From Patiria pectinifera (lineage: Eukaryota > Echinodermata > Asteroidea > Valvatida > Asterinidae), in contig CM057140.1 in NCBI GenBank assembly GCA_029964075.1, positions 5,908,643 to 5,972,642 of the forward strand: a stretch of 64,000 nt of DNA, given 5' to 3'. The notes under the pieces are model-generated. The model searched no databases, had not been told where the DNA came from, and saw only the letters and a program-made list of their open reading frames with translations. Shown here piece after piece: positions 1-12,114 of the stretch (positions are counted from its first letter, which is position 1; each line of letters opens with the position of its first letter). The position numbers were made by a program, and so were the translations under genes.

Positions 1-180
1 GAGTTCATTACCAGGAAGCTCTTCAAGACCTGCAGCAAAAATACTCTCGATTGAAACAGAACATGTTTAAATTTCTGATTGCTCGTACAGTTGAAAGAAA
101 GATCAATAGCACACTACTGCAGTCTAAACCCAACCATACTTGAAACCTGACGGCCTATGCAACACCCGGCGCATACAAAC
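1..180 (+). promoter_or_regulatory. 5' flank and probable 5'UTR/promoter of gene A
   Basis: This stretch matches, with substitutions and small indels, the reverse complement of the sequence just right of the orphan first exon at 28588-28784. Shared blocks include CTCTTCAAGACCTGCA near position 20, a CACACTACTGCAGT-like block near 110 and the CAACCATACTTGAAACC block near 131. Conservation of non-coding sequence upstream of two first exons suggests 5'UTR plus proximal promoter. I see no convincing TATA box. Promoter function is inferred from position and conservation only. Confidence 0.4.
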
Positions 181-362
181 ATGGAGCGAGGTTGGTACAT
201 GAACTTAATGTTGGGTCTTGTCGTGTTGCACTGTGCGGTTCACCCAAGCAAGGAAGCGTGTGAGGTGTGTGAGTGTAGCGACCACAGGCCTCGCATAGTT
301 GACTGCAGCGATAGAGGTCTGATGGAGTTACCGACGGGGATACCAAACGACACCAACGTACT
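181..362 (+). CDS. Gene A exon 1: signal peptide and LRR N-terminal cap
   Basis: This is the first coding exon of an LRR receptor-type gene on the plus strand. The Met at 181 begins MERGWYM, a hydrophobic signal-peptide core follows (LMLGLVVLHC), then a cysteine cap CEVCEC and VDCSDRGL...LPTGIP, the classic LRRNT pattern. An upstream in-frame ATG at 157 exists, but the paralogous exon at 28784 has no ATG there and starts at the position equivalent to 181, so 181 is chosen. The exon ends in CT before GTAAGTGA. That is phase 2, the splice phase used by nearly all other exons of the family. Compared with the paralogue it lacks about five residues between signal peptide and cap. The downstream exons are at 1926, 3134 and 3376. 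Ligand and function are unknown. Confidence 0.85.
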
Positions 363-640
363 GTAAGTGAAACAATTATCATTACTTACCCTACAGCGTC
401 TTTAATTTGCTTTACCTTTCTCACTGACTGAGGGACTGAGTGGGTTGAATCCCCACCCCAATTGACTTCCTCTCCTCCACCCCCTCCCCCCACCAGTTTG
501 ACAATACCACGAGAACATACGAGACAATAATACCAACAGAAAATAAAAGAGAACTTTGTAGTCAACGGAATGAAAAAAAAAAGACTCCAATCAAAATTTG
601 CTTTAAATTGAATGTATGTTTCAGACTGAAACACACAGAA
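363..640 (+). other. Start of gene A intron 1, conserved with locus B
   Basis: After the GTAAGTGAAACAAT donor, the intron stays alignable to the intron of locus B (reverse strand, 28587 down to about 28400). Shared blocks include CACCTTTCTCA-type sequence followed by GACTGACTGAG-type sequence, a C/G-rich run, and GAATGTAT.TTTCAGACTG. Similarity then fades. This shows that the two first exons come from a segmental duplication, not from retroposition. Confidence 0.6.
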
Positions 641-1925
641 ATGGCCCTGAAACGCAGCAATATGGGCATACATAAAATACGTATGGATTGTTCAGCTACG
701 CCTCGCATCCCCGCTTGTGGGTTTCCACGTTGGTTTTTTTTTTCCTGGGGGGGTGGGTCCAATAATTATTTCTGAGGCCCAACTTTCAACCCCTCCCCCG
801 CAAAAAAAAGGACATGAGGTGAATTTCACTTTTAAAATCCTGCGTCCTTTTTACACCAGGCTTTCGATGTTCAACTTGACTTATCAATCCCTTAAGGCAA
901 TCAGTTGCACCACAGAAGGCCAGTCCACAGACAGTACAGTTTCATCGCTGCTGGGTCTACATTGTGTGAACCCCATACTCGTTACATGTGCATGCACAGT
1001 CCGACAAATTCATGATTTCCTGTGTTTGTGCATCATTTTAAACGATCAATTAAAGAAAACATGGTTTAATTACCCGCCAAAAATATTACATTTGATAGTT
1101 AATTGATAAAAATCTATAGGTGCCTATATGCCACTATAGGAATGATTCAGGAATGTCAAACAAGTCGTAAATTCAAGCCATACTAATTGTTTCCTGTTGG
1201 TGGTAGGCATTCATATGATGCTTAACTGCCTAAAGGAAATACAATCTTGGATAAGAGAGATTCCAAACCCTGGTTCAGTCTTGATGAATAACCAGAATAT
1301 AAGGCTGCTGGTCGGGTTTTCTTTTAAAAGAGGATTAAGGGCATGAAAATACCAAAACGTAGAGTGTGGCGTCACCACCATGATTGTTGACTGACTGACT
1401 CACCGACTGATTGTGGGAAGAAACAAAAAAGAGAGTCTTCTTTGTATATACCTGCCTGACTTAATGACTGCATGTCTCTCGTGAGCCAGGCAGTGCAATG
1501 AATGTGCTCCAACCCCTTAGTGTAGACACTATTGATTGATGAAAAATATCATCCGGTGAATGGCCATTCAGAATCAGTTAAATAGTATGTTTGTGGTCTC
1601 TGGGACCAAATTGATCTAGATTTGCTTGTTCTTGTGTCTTGGAGGGTGACAATGCATATATCTAATAACAGACAAGGTAAAAAGAATTACTTGAAAATAA
1701 ATACGTCGGAGGACAATTGTTTCCCAAGTTCAACTTCGATACTTTACATGTATATATATCAAGTTGTGCTTTTGGGGCTTTTGACTCCTCATCAACAGTC
1801 CTTGCCACGACCTTCAACGTAACCTATACACTAATACCACGAAGCAAAACATTCCTTTCTAATACACTATGTACGCTATACAGAGGCCTACGATAACACC
1901 TCGAATGCACAATATTAATTTTCAG

Positions 1926-1997
1926 AAAAATTGCCCAGAATGACTTGAAGGAGATACCGAAGAATAGTTTGATGGAACTTCCGTACCTAATTTCGCT
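1926..1997 (+). CDS. Gene A exon 2: first LRR (72 nt)
   Basis: The acceptor is TTAATTTTCAG and the donor is GTAAGTAC. The exon is exactly 72 nt, phase 2 at both ends. With the CT carried over from exon 1 it reads L-KIAQNDLKEIPKNSLMELP..., matching LxLxxNxLxxIPxxxFxxLxxL. No homologous exon of gene C is inside the window; it should lie to the right of 64000. Confidence 0.8.
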
Positions 1998-3133
1998 GTA
2001 AGTACATTGTATGCCTTATTGTATGCCCGTTTTGTACAAACATTATTATTTAGCCCTAACATTGCCGAGCAAAACCAATTTCATATGTTTTGTATTGATT
2101 GTACTAGCTTAGTTTTACATAGCAGTACGTACATACGCTTACTAACATATTATAAAGAAACTTTACTGCTTGCAAGCCACATAAAATTGGATCCAGATAT
2201 ATTGTTATCTTCATATCAACTTTTTACAGAGTTTTAATGAATAGCACGTCTCTTTCAAAATTATTAGTCCTAATACGCAGTTTATTTTTATTAATGGAAA
2301 ATCCACTGTATTCCAACCTCGTCTCGAAGAGCTACTTTATTTTCAACCTCGTTTCCTATATTAACCTCTGTTTTGAAAACGTTTCCTCTGTATCCTGATT
2401 CGACACAGCAACAACAGTAAAAGATCATTTTCAATTATAAGGTTCACTTAATTCGGTCCGAACCTGTTTCGCCATCTTAACTATGTCTCATTTCAAGGTA
2501 CAGTCCATATAAATATCATTGGCAGCTATCCAAAAAGTAACTGAAGATTTTTTTTTGTTGAAAGGCATACTTGGTTTTAAGATAGTAATGGACTAAACTC
2601 CACGAGGAATTATTCTTTCTGGCAAGCTGTCATGTTGAAGAATATAATAAAATCAGTCCATTTCCAACGATGCGTCTAAAGACGCAATTTTAGTCATTTT
2701 TGTCAGCAGTTCCTGTTTAATTCGGTGTAGCCGTGATTTGATGCGCGCACGGCAATAACACGACTTTCGGTTATAGCGACATCACGCCATTTGTAGCTGC
2801 AATCGGGTGAAAGAAAACGTGTCCCGGACGTTGATTTGGGGCGCAATTCAAAACATGGGGAACTTTTGAATAGGAATCCTGATCCTATAATACTGTTTTC
2901 TCGGAATAGACAGCATTAACTGAGCTCAAACTTCCTCAGGTTAGTTATCCAGTGTCCGTCTTAAGATTTGAGCACTTTTGATGCTTCAGACGAACATAGT
3001 GCACAAGTTACAATGATGTACTCTACCTCTTAAATACTACCAAAATAGCACTTGAAAATGTGAACATGAGGCAAGACTCGAAAATAACCACCGTTTATTA
3101 AAACCTAACTGTATTTTCTCTGTTTTTACATAG

Positions 3134-3193
3134 CAATATGACCGGTAACAGCATTGACAAACCTTTCGAAATTCCGGAGCCTGTAGTGAATTT
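3134..3193 (+). CDS. Gene A exon 3: short LRR (60 nt)
   Basis: The acceptor is TTTTTACATAG and the donor is GTAAGTAC. It encodes L-NMTGNSIDKPFEIPEPVVN-L, a 20-residue LRR. It is clearly homologous to the gene C exon at 63012-63071 (NLTGNSIDRAFEIPESVMS), with the same length and phase. This gives independent support for both exon calls. Confidence 0.85.
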
Positions 3194-3375
3194 GTAAGTA
3201 CAACACGTATTCAACATTACATATTGAACTGCCTCTTGACATTGTATATCACTGGTATTTTCACATCAAAACAAAAGTCACTTCGCGGGTTCAATTGTGA
3301 AGATAACCCATTTCAAAACATTCTCTTCTTATATAACACTTTAACAATGGGAATACGTTCACCTGTTGCTCTTAG

Positions 3376-3444
3376 ATACGCTAGCGGAAATCAACTGCAA
3401 GACATCGACTTGGTCATGAAAAACGGGGTTAAGCTACAGATAGT
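3376..3444 (+). CDS. Gene A exon 4: LRR (69 nt), last exon before the gap
   Basis: The acceptor is TGTTGCTCTTAG and the donor is GTGAGTCA. It encodes YASGNQLQDIDLVMKNGVKL..., the counterpart of the gene C exon at 62808-62876 (YVSVNQLSDVSLVMKNGVEL). The next exons expected by homology (two or more 72-nt LRR exons, then the Cys-rich and membrane exons) are not found between the gap and about 28 kb on the plus strand. Gene A is therefore either broken at the scaffold join or truncated. Confidence 0.85.
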
Positions 3445-3500
3445 GTGAGTCAGTATTAATTGCTTAATGTTCGTCGTTTATTCAAATAGATGAAATTTAC

Positions 3501-4000
3501 NNNNNNNNNNNNNNNNNNNNNNNNNNNNNNNNNNNNNNNNNNNNNNNNNNNNNNNNNNNNNNNNNNNNNNNNNNNNNNNNNNNNNNNNNNNNNNNNNNNN
3601 NNNNNNNNNNNNNNNNNNNNNNNNNNNNNNNNNNNNNNNNNNNNNNNNNNNNNNNNNNNNNNNNNNNNNNNNNNNNNNNNNNNNNNNNNNNNNNNNNNNN
3701 NNNNNNNNNNNNNNNNNNNNNNNNNNNNNNNNNNNNNNNNNNNNNNNNNNNNNNNNNNNNNNNNNNNNNNNNNNNNNNNNNNNNNNNNNNNNNNNNNNNN
3801 NNNNNNNNNNNNNNNNNNNNNNNNNNNNNNNNNNNNNNNNNNNNNNNNNNNNNNNNNNNNNNNNNNNNNNNNNNNNNNNNNNNNNNNNNNNNNNNNNNNN
3901 NNNNNNNNNNNNNNNNNNNNNNNNNNNNNNNNNNNNNNNNNNNNNNNNNNNNNNNNNNNNNNNNNNNNNNNNNNNNNNNNNNNNNNNNNNNNNNNNNNNN
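3501..4000. other. Assembly gap, exactly 500 N
   Basis: There are five hundred unknown bases. A round 500 is a placeholder length rather than a measured one. Gene A stops 57 nt before the gap and unrelated repeat sequence begins shortly after it, so adjacency across the gap should not be trusted. Confidence 0.98.
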
Positions 4001-4114
4001 TTTGAAAAAGGGCCGTCAATGTCGTCATGTTTATTTTTAGCCACGGAGGCTGCCTGACCTACAATTTAGACGTGTAGACGTCGGGGGAAATTGTCAGGTC
4101 GGGGAACCAGACTA

Positions 4115-7100
4115 GCTGGGCGGTGGCGCACCGTCACATATTGCTTGACTATTCTGGCAAACCCAGGCCGGTGTTGCATAATGATTTATACTGGCTATAC
4201 CAACGAAATGGAACCTTATCAGTTGAAGGACATCGGCGTAAGAACCCGGTACAGTACACACAAACGATCTGCAAGCCGGACCATGTCACAGATGTTTTTC
4301 TTTTTGTATCTACACTGATCCAGATTCAAGATCTAGCACATCACTTCTTCGAAAACATATTTGCCAGAAATACAAGATCAAAGGCCGGTTTAGTGCTGGG
4401 GCCCCTTCATTTCTACTAATTCTTTTATTGACAAAATAGTTTGCGCTATATCTACTAAACTTTCGTGTTCGTTTTTTCGTGAGGTTGTAGACTATGCCGT
4501 GAGAAACATTTCTCGTTCCCGGACACAAAACCCCATGACCTTCACTTCCGGTGTTACCAGAAGTGCAATATAAAAACCGAATATAACTCAAAAGCAGTAG
4601 CATTTTACTACACACATACAAATTAGGAAAGTGGCACATAAAAAAGTGTTTGCTTTCTTTTAATTGAAAACCATCTGTTCAAATTTTACCAAATCGCCCC
4701 TTGATATTCTTTGATTAACCACATACAACTTGGAAGGTTTCAAATTCATGACGTCATCAGACCGGAAGTTACTTCTATGAGAGTTTGAAACGACCATATT
4801 TTAAATTTAATTCTATCAACTGATCCATGCCGATCTTAGCTCAAATAAGATATCCCGTTACAATGTTCACCTTTGCTTCCAAATACTGTGTCGTCATGAA
4901 ACCGGAAGGTGGGTGTTATGAATACATACGTTATGTTATTTCACAATGAACATCACTTCCTGTTGTTGGATAATGACGTCACCAACCAAGAAATAACTTG
5001 CATGTGTACAAAGAATGTTTACTGAAATTGATCAGATCGTTACAGATGAATTTTTTTACAAAAATAATTGATTGTACTGGAAATGATTTTAGTTCAAAAT
5101 CCCTTGTTCTTACATAAAAATAGTCATAACTTGAAGGAAACATGCAGTGGAAATTCAGCTCATCTTGTTTTCATGCACATTACTATGTGTCGCAACAATA
5201 CATACCAGATCTTAATACTTGTTTTTATTGGAAATGACAAGAAAGTGGTAGTTTTTCAATCATTAGTAAATCCTTTCATCAGTAAATAAGAGGACGCTAT
5301 TTTGCTTTTTTGTCACACAAGGTACTCCTTGCCAAAGGTGCGTTATGAACAGTACAAAATTTAGTCCTTCATAATTACCCACAAAAAAAGCTTTGAAGAA
5401 ATATTTGCCACTACGATTGTCCAAATCAGCTGTTTTACATGATAAACAATAAAAAGTGGAATTTACTCCAAGAAAATGAACAAAATTTGATATATATTTG
5501 TATACACAAAGCTATGGAGACACTACGGTTCTGCCTTGAATGACATAACGCTTTGGCTCATGAATATGGACATTTTCTTTAAGGATAAAAACTTAAATGT
5601 TGACATTTCTCTCTTTTACAGCTACAAAGGAGGTGGAAACTTCATAGTTACATTGCAAGAAAGATGTTTTAAATGTATTTAAGTCATATAAAGCTTATTA
5701 CATGTTCCCTTTAACTGGACAGTGTTTCATAAAATAGTTGTCTACCCGACCACTCTGCGTTTGTAACAACAGACGCGAACCTCTTTTTAAACTTGCGACA
5801 AACTTTAACTTGACTGTTATTATTCAGAGATGGCAGAAATTAGTCCATTCTTCCAGAAGAAGCATTAGGCTATGCCCATACGGGTGATTATTGAAAACAA
5901 CATGGTCAGTAAAAACCGATTGGCCAGAGTTTTATATGGAAGTCGGCCTAGTGGCCCAAGTGCCATTTTGTTACATATTTTCAGAAGCATTCAAAGTAAC
6001 AGAACATAAGTGGGAGAAAAACACCTTCCTTCATATTATTAACTGCACCACAAATTTGAGCTTAAATATTTGTTAATCAAAAACAGCTTCATCGTGTGTA
6101 CTTTACGAAAAGTTAAATCCACAAACGTGCGAATGCAAGGTGAAATAACTATTGACGTTCTAAAAAAAAAAAGATCTGATGTGATATAGAAACTAATGAC
6201 TATGACTAAGAAACACATAAATCTCATATTGGGTATACACGTCTCTAAGTCATAGATGCAATTTGTATAATTATATGTTTGAGTACTATCAGGTTGACAT
6301 TTCATTGGTTTTTTATCGGTTTGTTTTGCGAAGACTAATTTTTTTGTTCTGCGGAAAAGAAATTGTATGAATGTTCAATCAACCAACCATGAGATAATAA
6401 ACTGACTTGTATGGGTTGTGGTTTTTCGTTGACTGAATTGAGTGGCGATTACTTATCAAAAATGAGTACAAAAATTGTATGAGTACACGTATTTCTGAAT
6501 ATTCAAAACACTCTATAAAAAGGATGACCAATCACCAAACAACTGGACATTTGTCCAGATTTTATTTTAACATAAACCCTGTGAAGTGTTGCATATTTCC
6601 AGAGTGATTCAGTCATCGGATTTCTGTTGACAAGTAAATTAGAGCTTACTTTGATCATAGCTCAATGCTTTGATTCACCTTCTCACTATAAGGGAAGAAA
6701 TTCTGTTGACAATTTAAAGCTTATTTTAATCGGCGCTCTTCATAAACGGTGGATTTAAAATGTTGACCATTTAGAGCTTAATTTCTTTGATTCACCCTCT
6801 CAACAAAGGGACGGATTTCAATTTAACGTTGAGAGCTTACTTTGATTCGCCCTCTCAATATTAGGGTCGATTTCTGTTGCCAATTTAGAGCACTCTGAAT
6901 AATAAGGTGCGGATTTCTGTGGACAACTTGGAGGTTAAATTCACCGTCCCATTTAAGGTGGCGGATTTTTGATGACAGTTTAACTTAGGAGTATACTTTG
7001 ATTCGCCCTCCAAAAAATTGGGGGCGGAATTTTAAAGTTAGGGGGCCTATATTGATTCACCCTCACAATAAGGGAACATATTTAATTCATGTGATATTTT

Positions 7101-8166
7101 GATTCCCCCTCCGAATATGGGATTCTGTAGACAATTTAGAACTTAATTCGAATCGCCTTCTTAATAAGGGGGGGGGGGATTTCTGATGATAATTTAAAGC
7201 TCGACTTTGATTCGCCCTTCCAATAAAGGTGCGAATTTCTGTTGACAATATGAAGCTCATTTTGACTCGCCCTCCCAATAATTAGGGACGAGTTTCTGAG
7301 TGTTGACAATTTAAAGCTCACTTTGACTCGCCCTCCCCCCCCCCCCCAATAAGGGGGCGAGTTTCTGTTGACAATTTAAAGCTCACTTTGACTCGCCCTC
7401 CCAATAAGGGGGCAAGTTTCTATTAATAATTTAAAGCTCACCTTGACACGCCCTTTCAATAAGGGGGCGAGATTCTGTTGACAAATTAAAGCTGTCTTTG
7501 ATTCGCCATCCCAATAAGGGGGCTAGTTTCTGTTGACAATAAAGCTTGCTAGCTTGTTGACAATTAAAAGCACACTTCGACTCGCCCTCCTAATAAGGGG
7601 GCGAGTTTCTGTTGACAATTTAAAGCTCTCTTTGATTCGCCCTCCCAATAAAGGGGACAAGGTTCTGTTGACAAATTAAAGCTGTCTTTGTTTCGCCCTC
7701 CCAATATAAGGGGCGAGTTTCTGTTGACAATAAAGCTTGCTAGCTTGTTGACAATTAAAAGCACACTTCGACTCGCCCTCCTAATAAAGGGGCGAGTTTC
7801 TGTTGACAATTTAAAGCTCACTTTGATTCGCCCTCCCAATAAAGGGGGCAAGGTTCTGTTGACAATTTAAAGCTCTCTTTGATTCTCCCTCCCAATAAGG
7901 GGCGAGTTTCTGTTTACAATAAAGTTCACTATAGCTTGTTGACAATTTAAAGCACACTTCGACTCGCGACTCGACCTCCTTATGAGAGGCGAGTTTCCGT
8001 TGACAATTTAAAGCTCACATTGATTCGCCCTCCCAATAAAGGGGGCGAGTTTCTAGTGACAATTTGAAGCTCTCTTTGACTTGCCCTCCCAGTAAGAGGG
8101 CGAATTTTTGTTGACCAGTTAAAGCTCAATTTGACTCGCCCTCCCAATAAGGGGGCAAGTTTCTGT
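4115..8166 (+). repeat. Large direct repeat unit, copy 1
   Basis: From GCTGGGCGGTGGCGCACCGT onward this segment aligns with 8596-14258 at high identity (estimated well above 90% over most of the body), while the sequences to the left of each copy differ. The unit has no coding potential I can recognise. It contains repeated TGACGTCA..CCGGAAG motifs and ends in a minisatellite of about 52 bp (from about 6615). Relative to copy 2 it lacks about 530 bp after position 4420 and lacks the 464-bp insertion found at 11045-11508. It could be a tandem segmental duplication or a large non-autonomous transposon with internal satellite. Confidence 0.8.
6615..8166 (+). repeat. Minisatellite array 1, about 52-bp unit, forward orientation
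   Basis: The unit reads approximately as TTGATTCGCCCTCCCAATAA, then GGGGGCGAGTTTCTGTTGAC, then AATTTAAAGCTCAC. Units are degenerate on the left (6615-7100) and homogenised from about 7260 on. Each unit can fold through CGCCC...GGGCG. A higher-order pattern of about 190-200 bp carrying the block GCTTGCTAGCTTGTTGACAA recurs near 7540, 7735 and, more divergent, 7925. The short open frames across it (FKLSTETR.. style) are repeat translations, not genes. Confidence 0.9.
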
Positions 8167-8595
8167 TGATCATACATAAATATTTTAAAAGTCTTTGGAG
8201 AAAGAACATTTCTATAATAGACATACTGTATGTAAAACACATCCAAAGATGGATTTCTTTAAAATAAGCGACTTTTGGGGGGAAATCAATTGTTCCAGAA
8301 AACTGAACCAGTCTTACCCCTCGATAAATTTTCCAAGGAATGAGATTCTTTATGGGAAAAAAATCAGTGTAGCAGTTTAACATGTGGCCCTTTTTGTATA
8401 AATCAACATTTCATTCATTACTTAATAATCGTCTTCACGATGGTAAAGACTGAGGATTTGGTAGTCATTGGCAAACATGATGACTGCAGTTTGAAGTTTA
8501 AAAGTTTGCCAACTTAGTGTGAGGTAACTCGCATGCGTGTATGAATTTTCATTGATAAATTCTTTGTGAACCGGGGTATTGCGCATGCGTGGGCC
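8167..8595. other. Spacer between the two large repeat copies
   Basis: This is sequence with no counterpart in the other copy. I see no coding exon or recognisable element in it, apart from a CG-containing stretch (GCGCATGCGT) just before copy 2. Confidence 0.5.
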
Positions 8596-11044
8596 GCTGG
8601 GCGGTGGCGCACCGTCACGTATTGCTTGACTATTCTGCCAAACCCAGGCCGGTGTTGCATAATGATTTATACTGGCTGTACCAACGAAATGGAAATTATT
8701 AATTGAAGGACATCGGCGTAGAAACCCGGTACAGTACACACAAACGATCTGCAAGCCGGACCATGTCACCGATGTTTTCTATTTGTATCTACCCTGATCC
8801 AGATTCAAGATCTAGCACATCACTTCTTCGAAAACATATTTGCCAGAAATACAAGATCAAAGGCCGGTTCAGAGCTGGGGCCCCTTCATTTCTACTAAAC
8901 CCCAAATCTTGATTTCGACGGCGCATAGGCAATTTTTGGCCTATTCACTGGTCTGCCCCACAACCCGACCACTCTCCGTTTTTGTTCTGATACATCTTTC
9001 TTTTTTTTCTGGACAATTCTTCTCGCGGGTTTTATCCTAAACGGTTTATAATATGAACTTGTAACTTCCAACATATATCGACCCTCATCTTTAGTGGTGC
9101 GTATTACTCTAACGTTATGATGACGTCATCCTTCATCTATACTCTTTGAACAAAACGATCAATTGTTTTCCAACCTTGTAATCAGATAGACCATTAATTG
9201 ATGAGCATTTTTTGTTCGTACGTTAACTCGCTTGACCTTTACTTCTGAGTCTACCGGAAGGTCAAAGTTAGATCAATTAAAAACGAAGACTTTAGCCTGA
9301 AATCAAAATAAAGCAACAATTCTTCCAAACGGATTACGGTATGATCATAAAACCTTGTGTGAACTTGTACCATGTAACGAAGATGCTATTAATTTTGTTA
9401 CGTCATCATGACGTCATCAGGCATCAAATTACAAGCAAGGGCAAATTTTGACAAAATAGTTTGCGCTATATCTTTTAAACTTTCGTGTTCGTTTTTTCGT
9501 GAGGTTGTAGACTATGCGGTAAGAAACATTTCTTGTTCCCGCATGACTTTCACTTCCGGTGTTACCGGAAGTGCAATATAAAAACCGAATATAACTCAAA
9601 AGCAGAAGCATTTTACTACACACATACAAATTAGGAAAGTGGCACATAAAATAGTGTTTGCTTTCTTTTATTTGAAAACCATCTGTTCAAATTCTACCAA
9701 ATCGCCCCTTGATATTCTTTGATTAACCACATACAACTTGGAAGGTTTCAAATTCATGACGTCATCAGATCGGAAGTTACTTCTATGAGAAGTTGAAACG
9801 ACCATATTTTAAATTTAATTCTATCAATTGATCCATGCCGATCTTAGCTCAAATAAGATATCCCGTTACAATGTACACCTTTGCTTCCAAATACTGTGTC
9901 GTCATGAAACCGGAAGGTGGGTGTTATGAATACATACGTTATTTTATTTCACAATGAACATCACTTCCTGTTTTTGAATAATGACGTCACCAACCAAGAA
10001 ATAACTTGCATGTGTACAAAGAATGTTTACTGAAATTGATCAGATCGTTAAAGATGAATTTTTTTTACAAAAATAATTGATTGTACTGGAAATGATTTTA
10101 TTTCGAAATCCCTTGTTCTTACATAAAAATATTCATAACTTGAAGGAAACATGCAGTGGAAATTCAGCTCATCTTATTTTCATGCACATTACTATGTGTC
10201 GCAACAATACATACCAGATCTGAATACTTGTTTTCATAGGAAGTGACAAGAAAGTGGTAGTTTTCAATCATTAGTAAATCCTTTCATCAGTACATAAGAG
10301 GGCGCTATTTTGTTTTTTTGTCACACAAGGTACTCCTTGCCAAAGGTGCGTTATGAACAGTAAACAAATTAGTCCTTCAAAATTACCCACAAACAAGTTT
10401 GAAGAAATATTTGCCACTCCGATTGTCCAAATCAGCTGTTTTACATGATAAACAATAAAAAGTGTAATTTACTCCAAGAAAACGAACAAAACTTTGATAT
10501 ATATTTGTATACACAAAGCTATGGAGACACTACGGTTCTGCATTGAATGACATAACGCTTTGGCTCATGAATATGGACATTTTCTTTAAGCATAAAAACT
10601 GAAATGTTGAAATTTCTCTCTTTTACTGCTACAAAGGGGTGGAAACTTCATAGTTACATGGCAAGAAAGCTGTTTTAAATGTGTTTAAGTCATAGAAAGC
10701 TTATTACATGTTCCCTTTAACTGGACAGTGTTTCATAAAATAGTTGTCTACCCGACCACTCTGCGTTTGTAACAACAAACGCTAACTTCTCGTTAAACTT
10801 GCGACAAAATTTAACTTGATTGTTATTATTCAGAGATTGCAGAAATGTGTCCATTCTTCCAGAAGAAGCATTAGGCTATGCCCATACGGATGATTATGGA
10901 AAACAACATGGTCAGTAAAAACCGATTGGTCAGAGTTTTTTTTTTTATGGAAGTCGGCCTAGTGGCCCAAGTGCCATTTTGTTACATATTTTCAGAAGCA
11001 TTCAAAGTAACAGAACATTAGTGGGAGAAAAACACCTTCCTTAA

Positions 11045-11508
11045 CCCTAAAGGGGCCGGGGGGGGGGCGGAATCCGCCCCCCCCCCCTCAACATTTTCCG
11101 TGATAGCCTCTAAAAAAAATTTTTTCGCGACCCGAGCTGTTATGACTTTTTAGCCTCGAGCTTTGCGCATCTCTTGATACCAAAAACATAAAAATCGGAC
11201 CACGGGTTGCCGCGTAGCGAAAAATTTTCCGGCGCTACGCGCCGTAAAAACTGAATTTTCGCATATACGTCGTGTACACAGAGCAGAATTGCCATTCGTA
11301 CATATGAATAATTAATTAGCCATAATTCCAAAACCCTTTGACCTATAGTCATGAAATTTCTTGGGTATGTTTAGGAAGAGGTGCTCTATGCATGTGCCGA
11401 GTTTCAAAATTTTTCGTCACTCGATGGCCGAGATCTTAGGGGGGGGCGGAATCCGCCCCCCCCCCCCCCCGGCTGAGAGATGGTCAAAATAACCCGGCCC
11501 CTTTAGGG
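11045..11508. mobile_element. piggyBac-like MITE with TTAA target duplication
   Basis: The element starts CCCTAAAGGGGCCGGG and ends with its inverted complement CCCGGCCCCTTTAGGG. It is flanked on both sides by TTAA (11041-11044 and 11509-11512). The homologous position in copy 1 (near 6034) reads CTTCCTTCATATTATTAAC with no insertion, so the empty site is visible apart from one base. TTAA duplication and CCCT ends are hallmarks of the piggyBac superfamily. The 464-bp element has no transposase, so it is non-autonomous. Sub-terminal G/C runs around CGGAATCCG occur near both ends. Confidence 0.85.
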
Positions 11509-12114
11509 TTAATATTATTAACTGCACCAAAAATGTCAGCTTAAATATTTGTTAATCAAAAACAGCTTCATCGTGTGTACTTTACGAAAAGTTAAATCCA
11601 CAAACGTGAGACTGCAAGGTGAAATAACTATTGACGTTCTAAAAAAAACTACGGTCTGATGTGATATAGAAACTAATGACTATGACTAAGAAACACATAA
11701 ATCTCATATTGGGTTATAAACTTCTCTAAGTCATAGATGCAATTTGTATAATTATATGTTTGAGTACTATTAGGTTGACATTACATTGGTTTTTTATTGG
11801 TTTGTTTTGCGAACTCTATTTTTTTGTACTGCGAAAAAGAAATTGTATGAATGTTCAATCAACCAACCATGAGATAATAAACTGACTTGTATGGGCTGTA
11901 GTTTTTCGTTGACTGAATTGAGTGGCGATTACTTATCAAAAATGAGTACAAAAATCACGAAGTACACATATCAGAAGTACACGTATTTCTGAATATTCAA
12001 AACACTCTATAAAAAGGATGACCAATCACCAAACAACTGGATATTTGTCCAGATTTTATTTTTACATAAACCCTGTGAAGTGTTGCATATTTCCAGAGTG
12101 ATTCAGTCATCGGA

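Noticed and set aside
157-180. Upstream ATG at 157 as the start of gene A
   Set aside because: The paralogous locus B has GTG-type sequence there and begins at the Met equivalent to 181, which also starts a better signal peptide.
717-1106. 129-codon frame in gene A intron 1
   Set aside because: No splice context, low-complexity start (F/G/P runs from homopolymers) and no similarity to the LRR family.
3456-4044. Three frames of about 170-190 codons across 3456-4044
   Set aside because: They run through the 500-N gap and consist of unknown residues.
7260-8166. CRISPR-like array or coding repeats (LSTETR-type frames)
   Set aside because: It is a minisatellite of about 52 bp with variable units and no spacers; the frames are interrupted and shift between copies.
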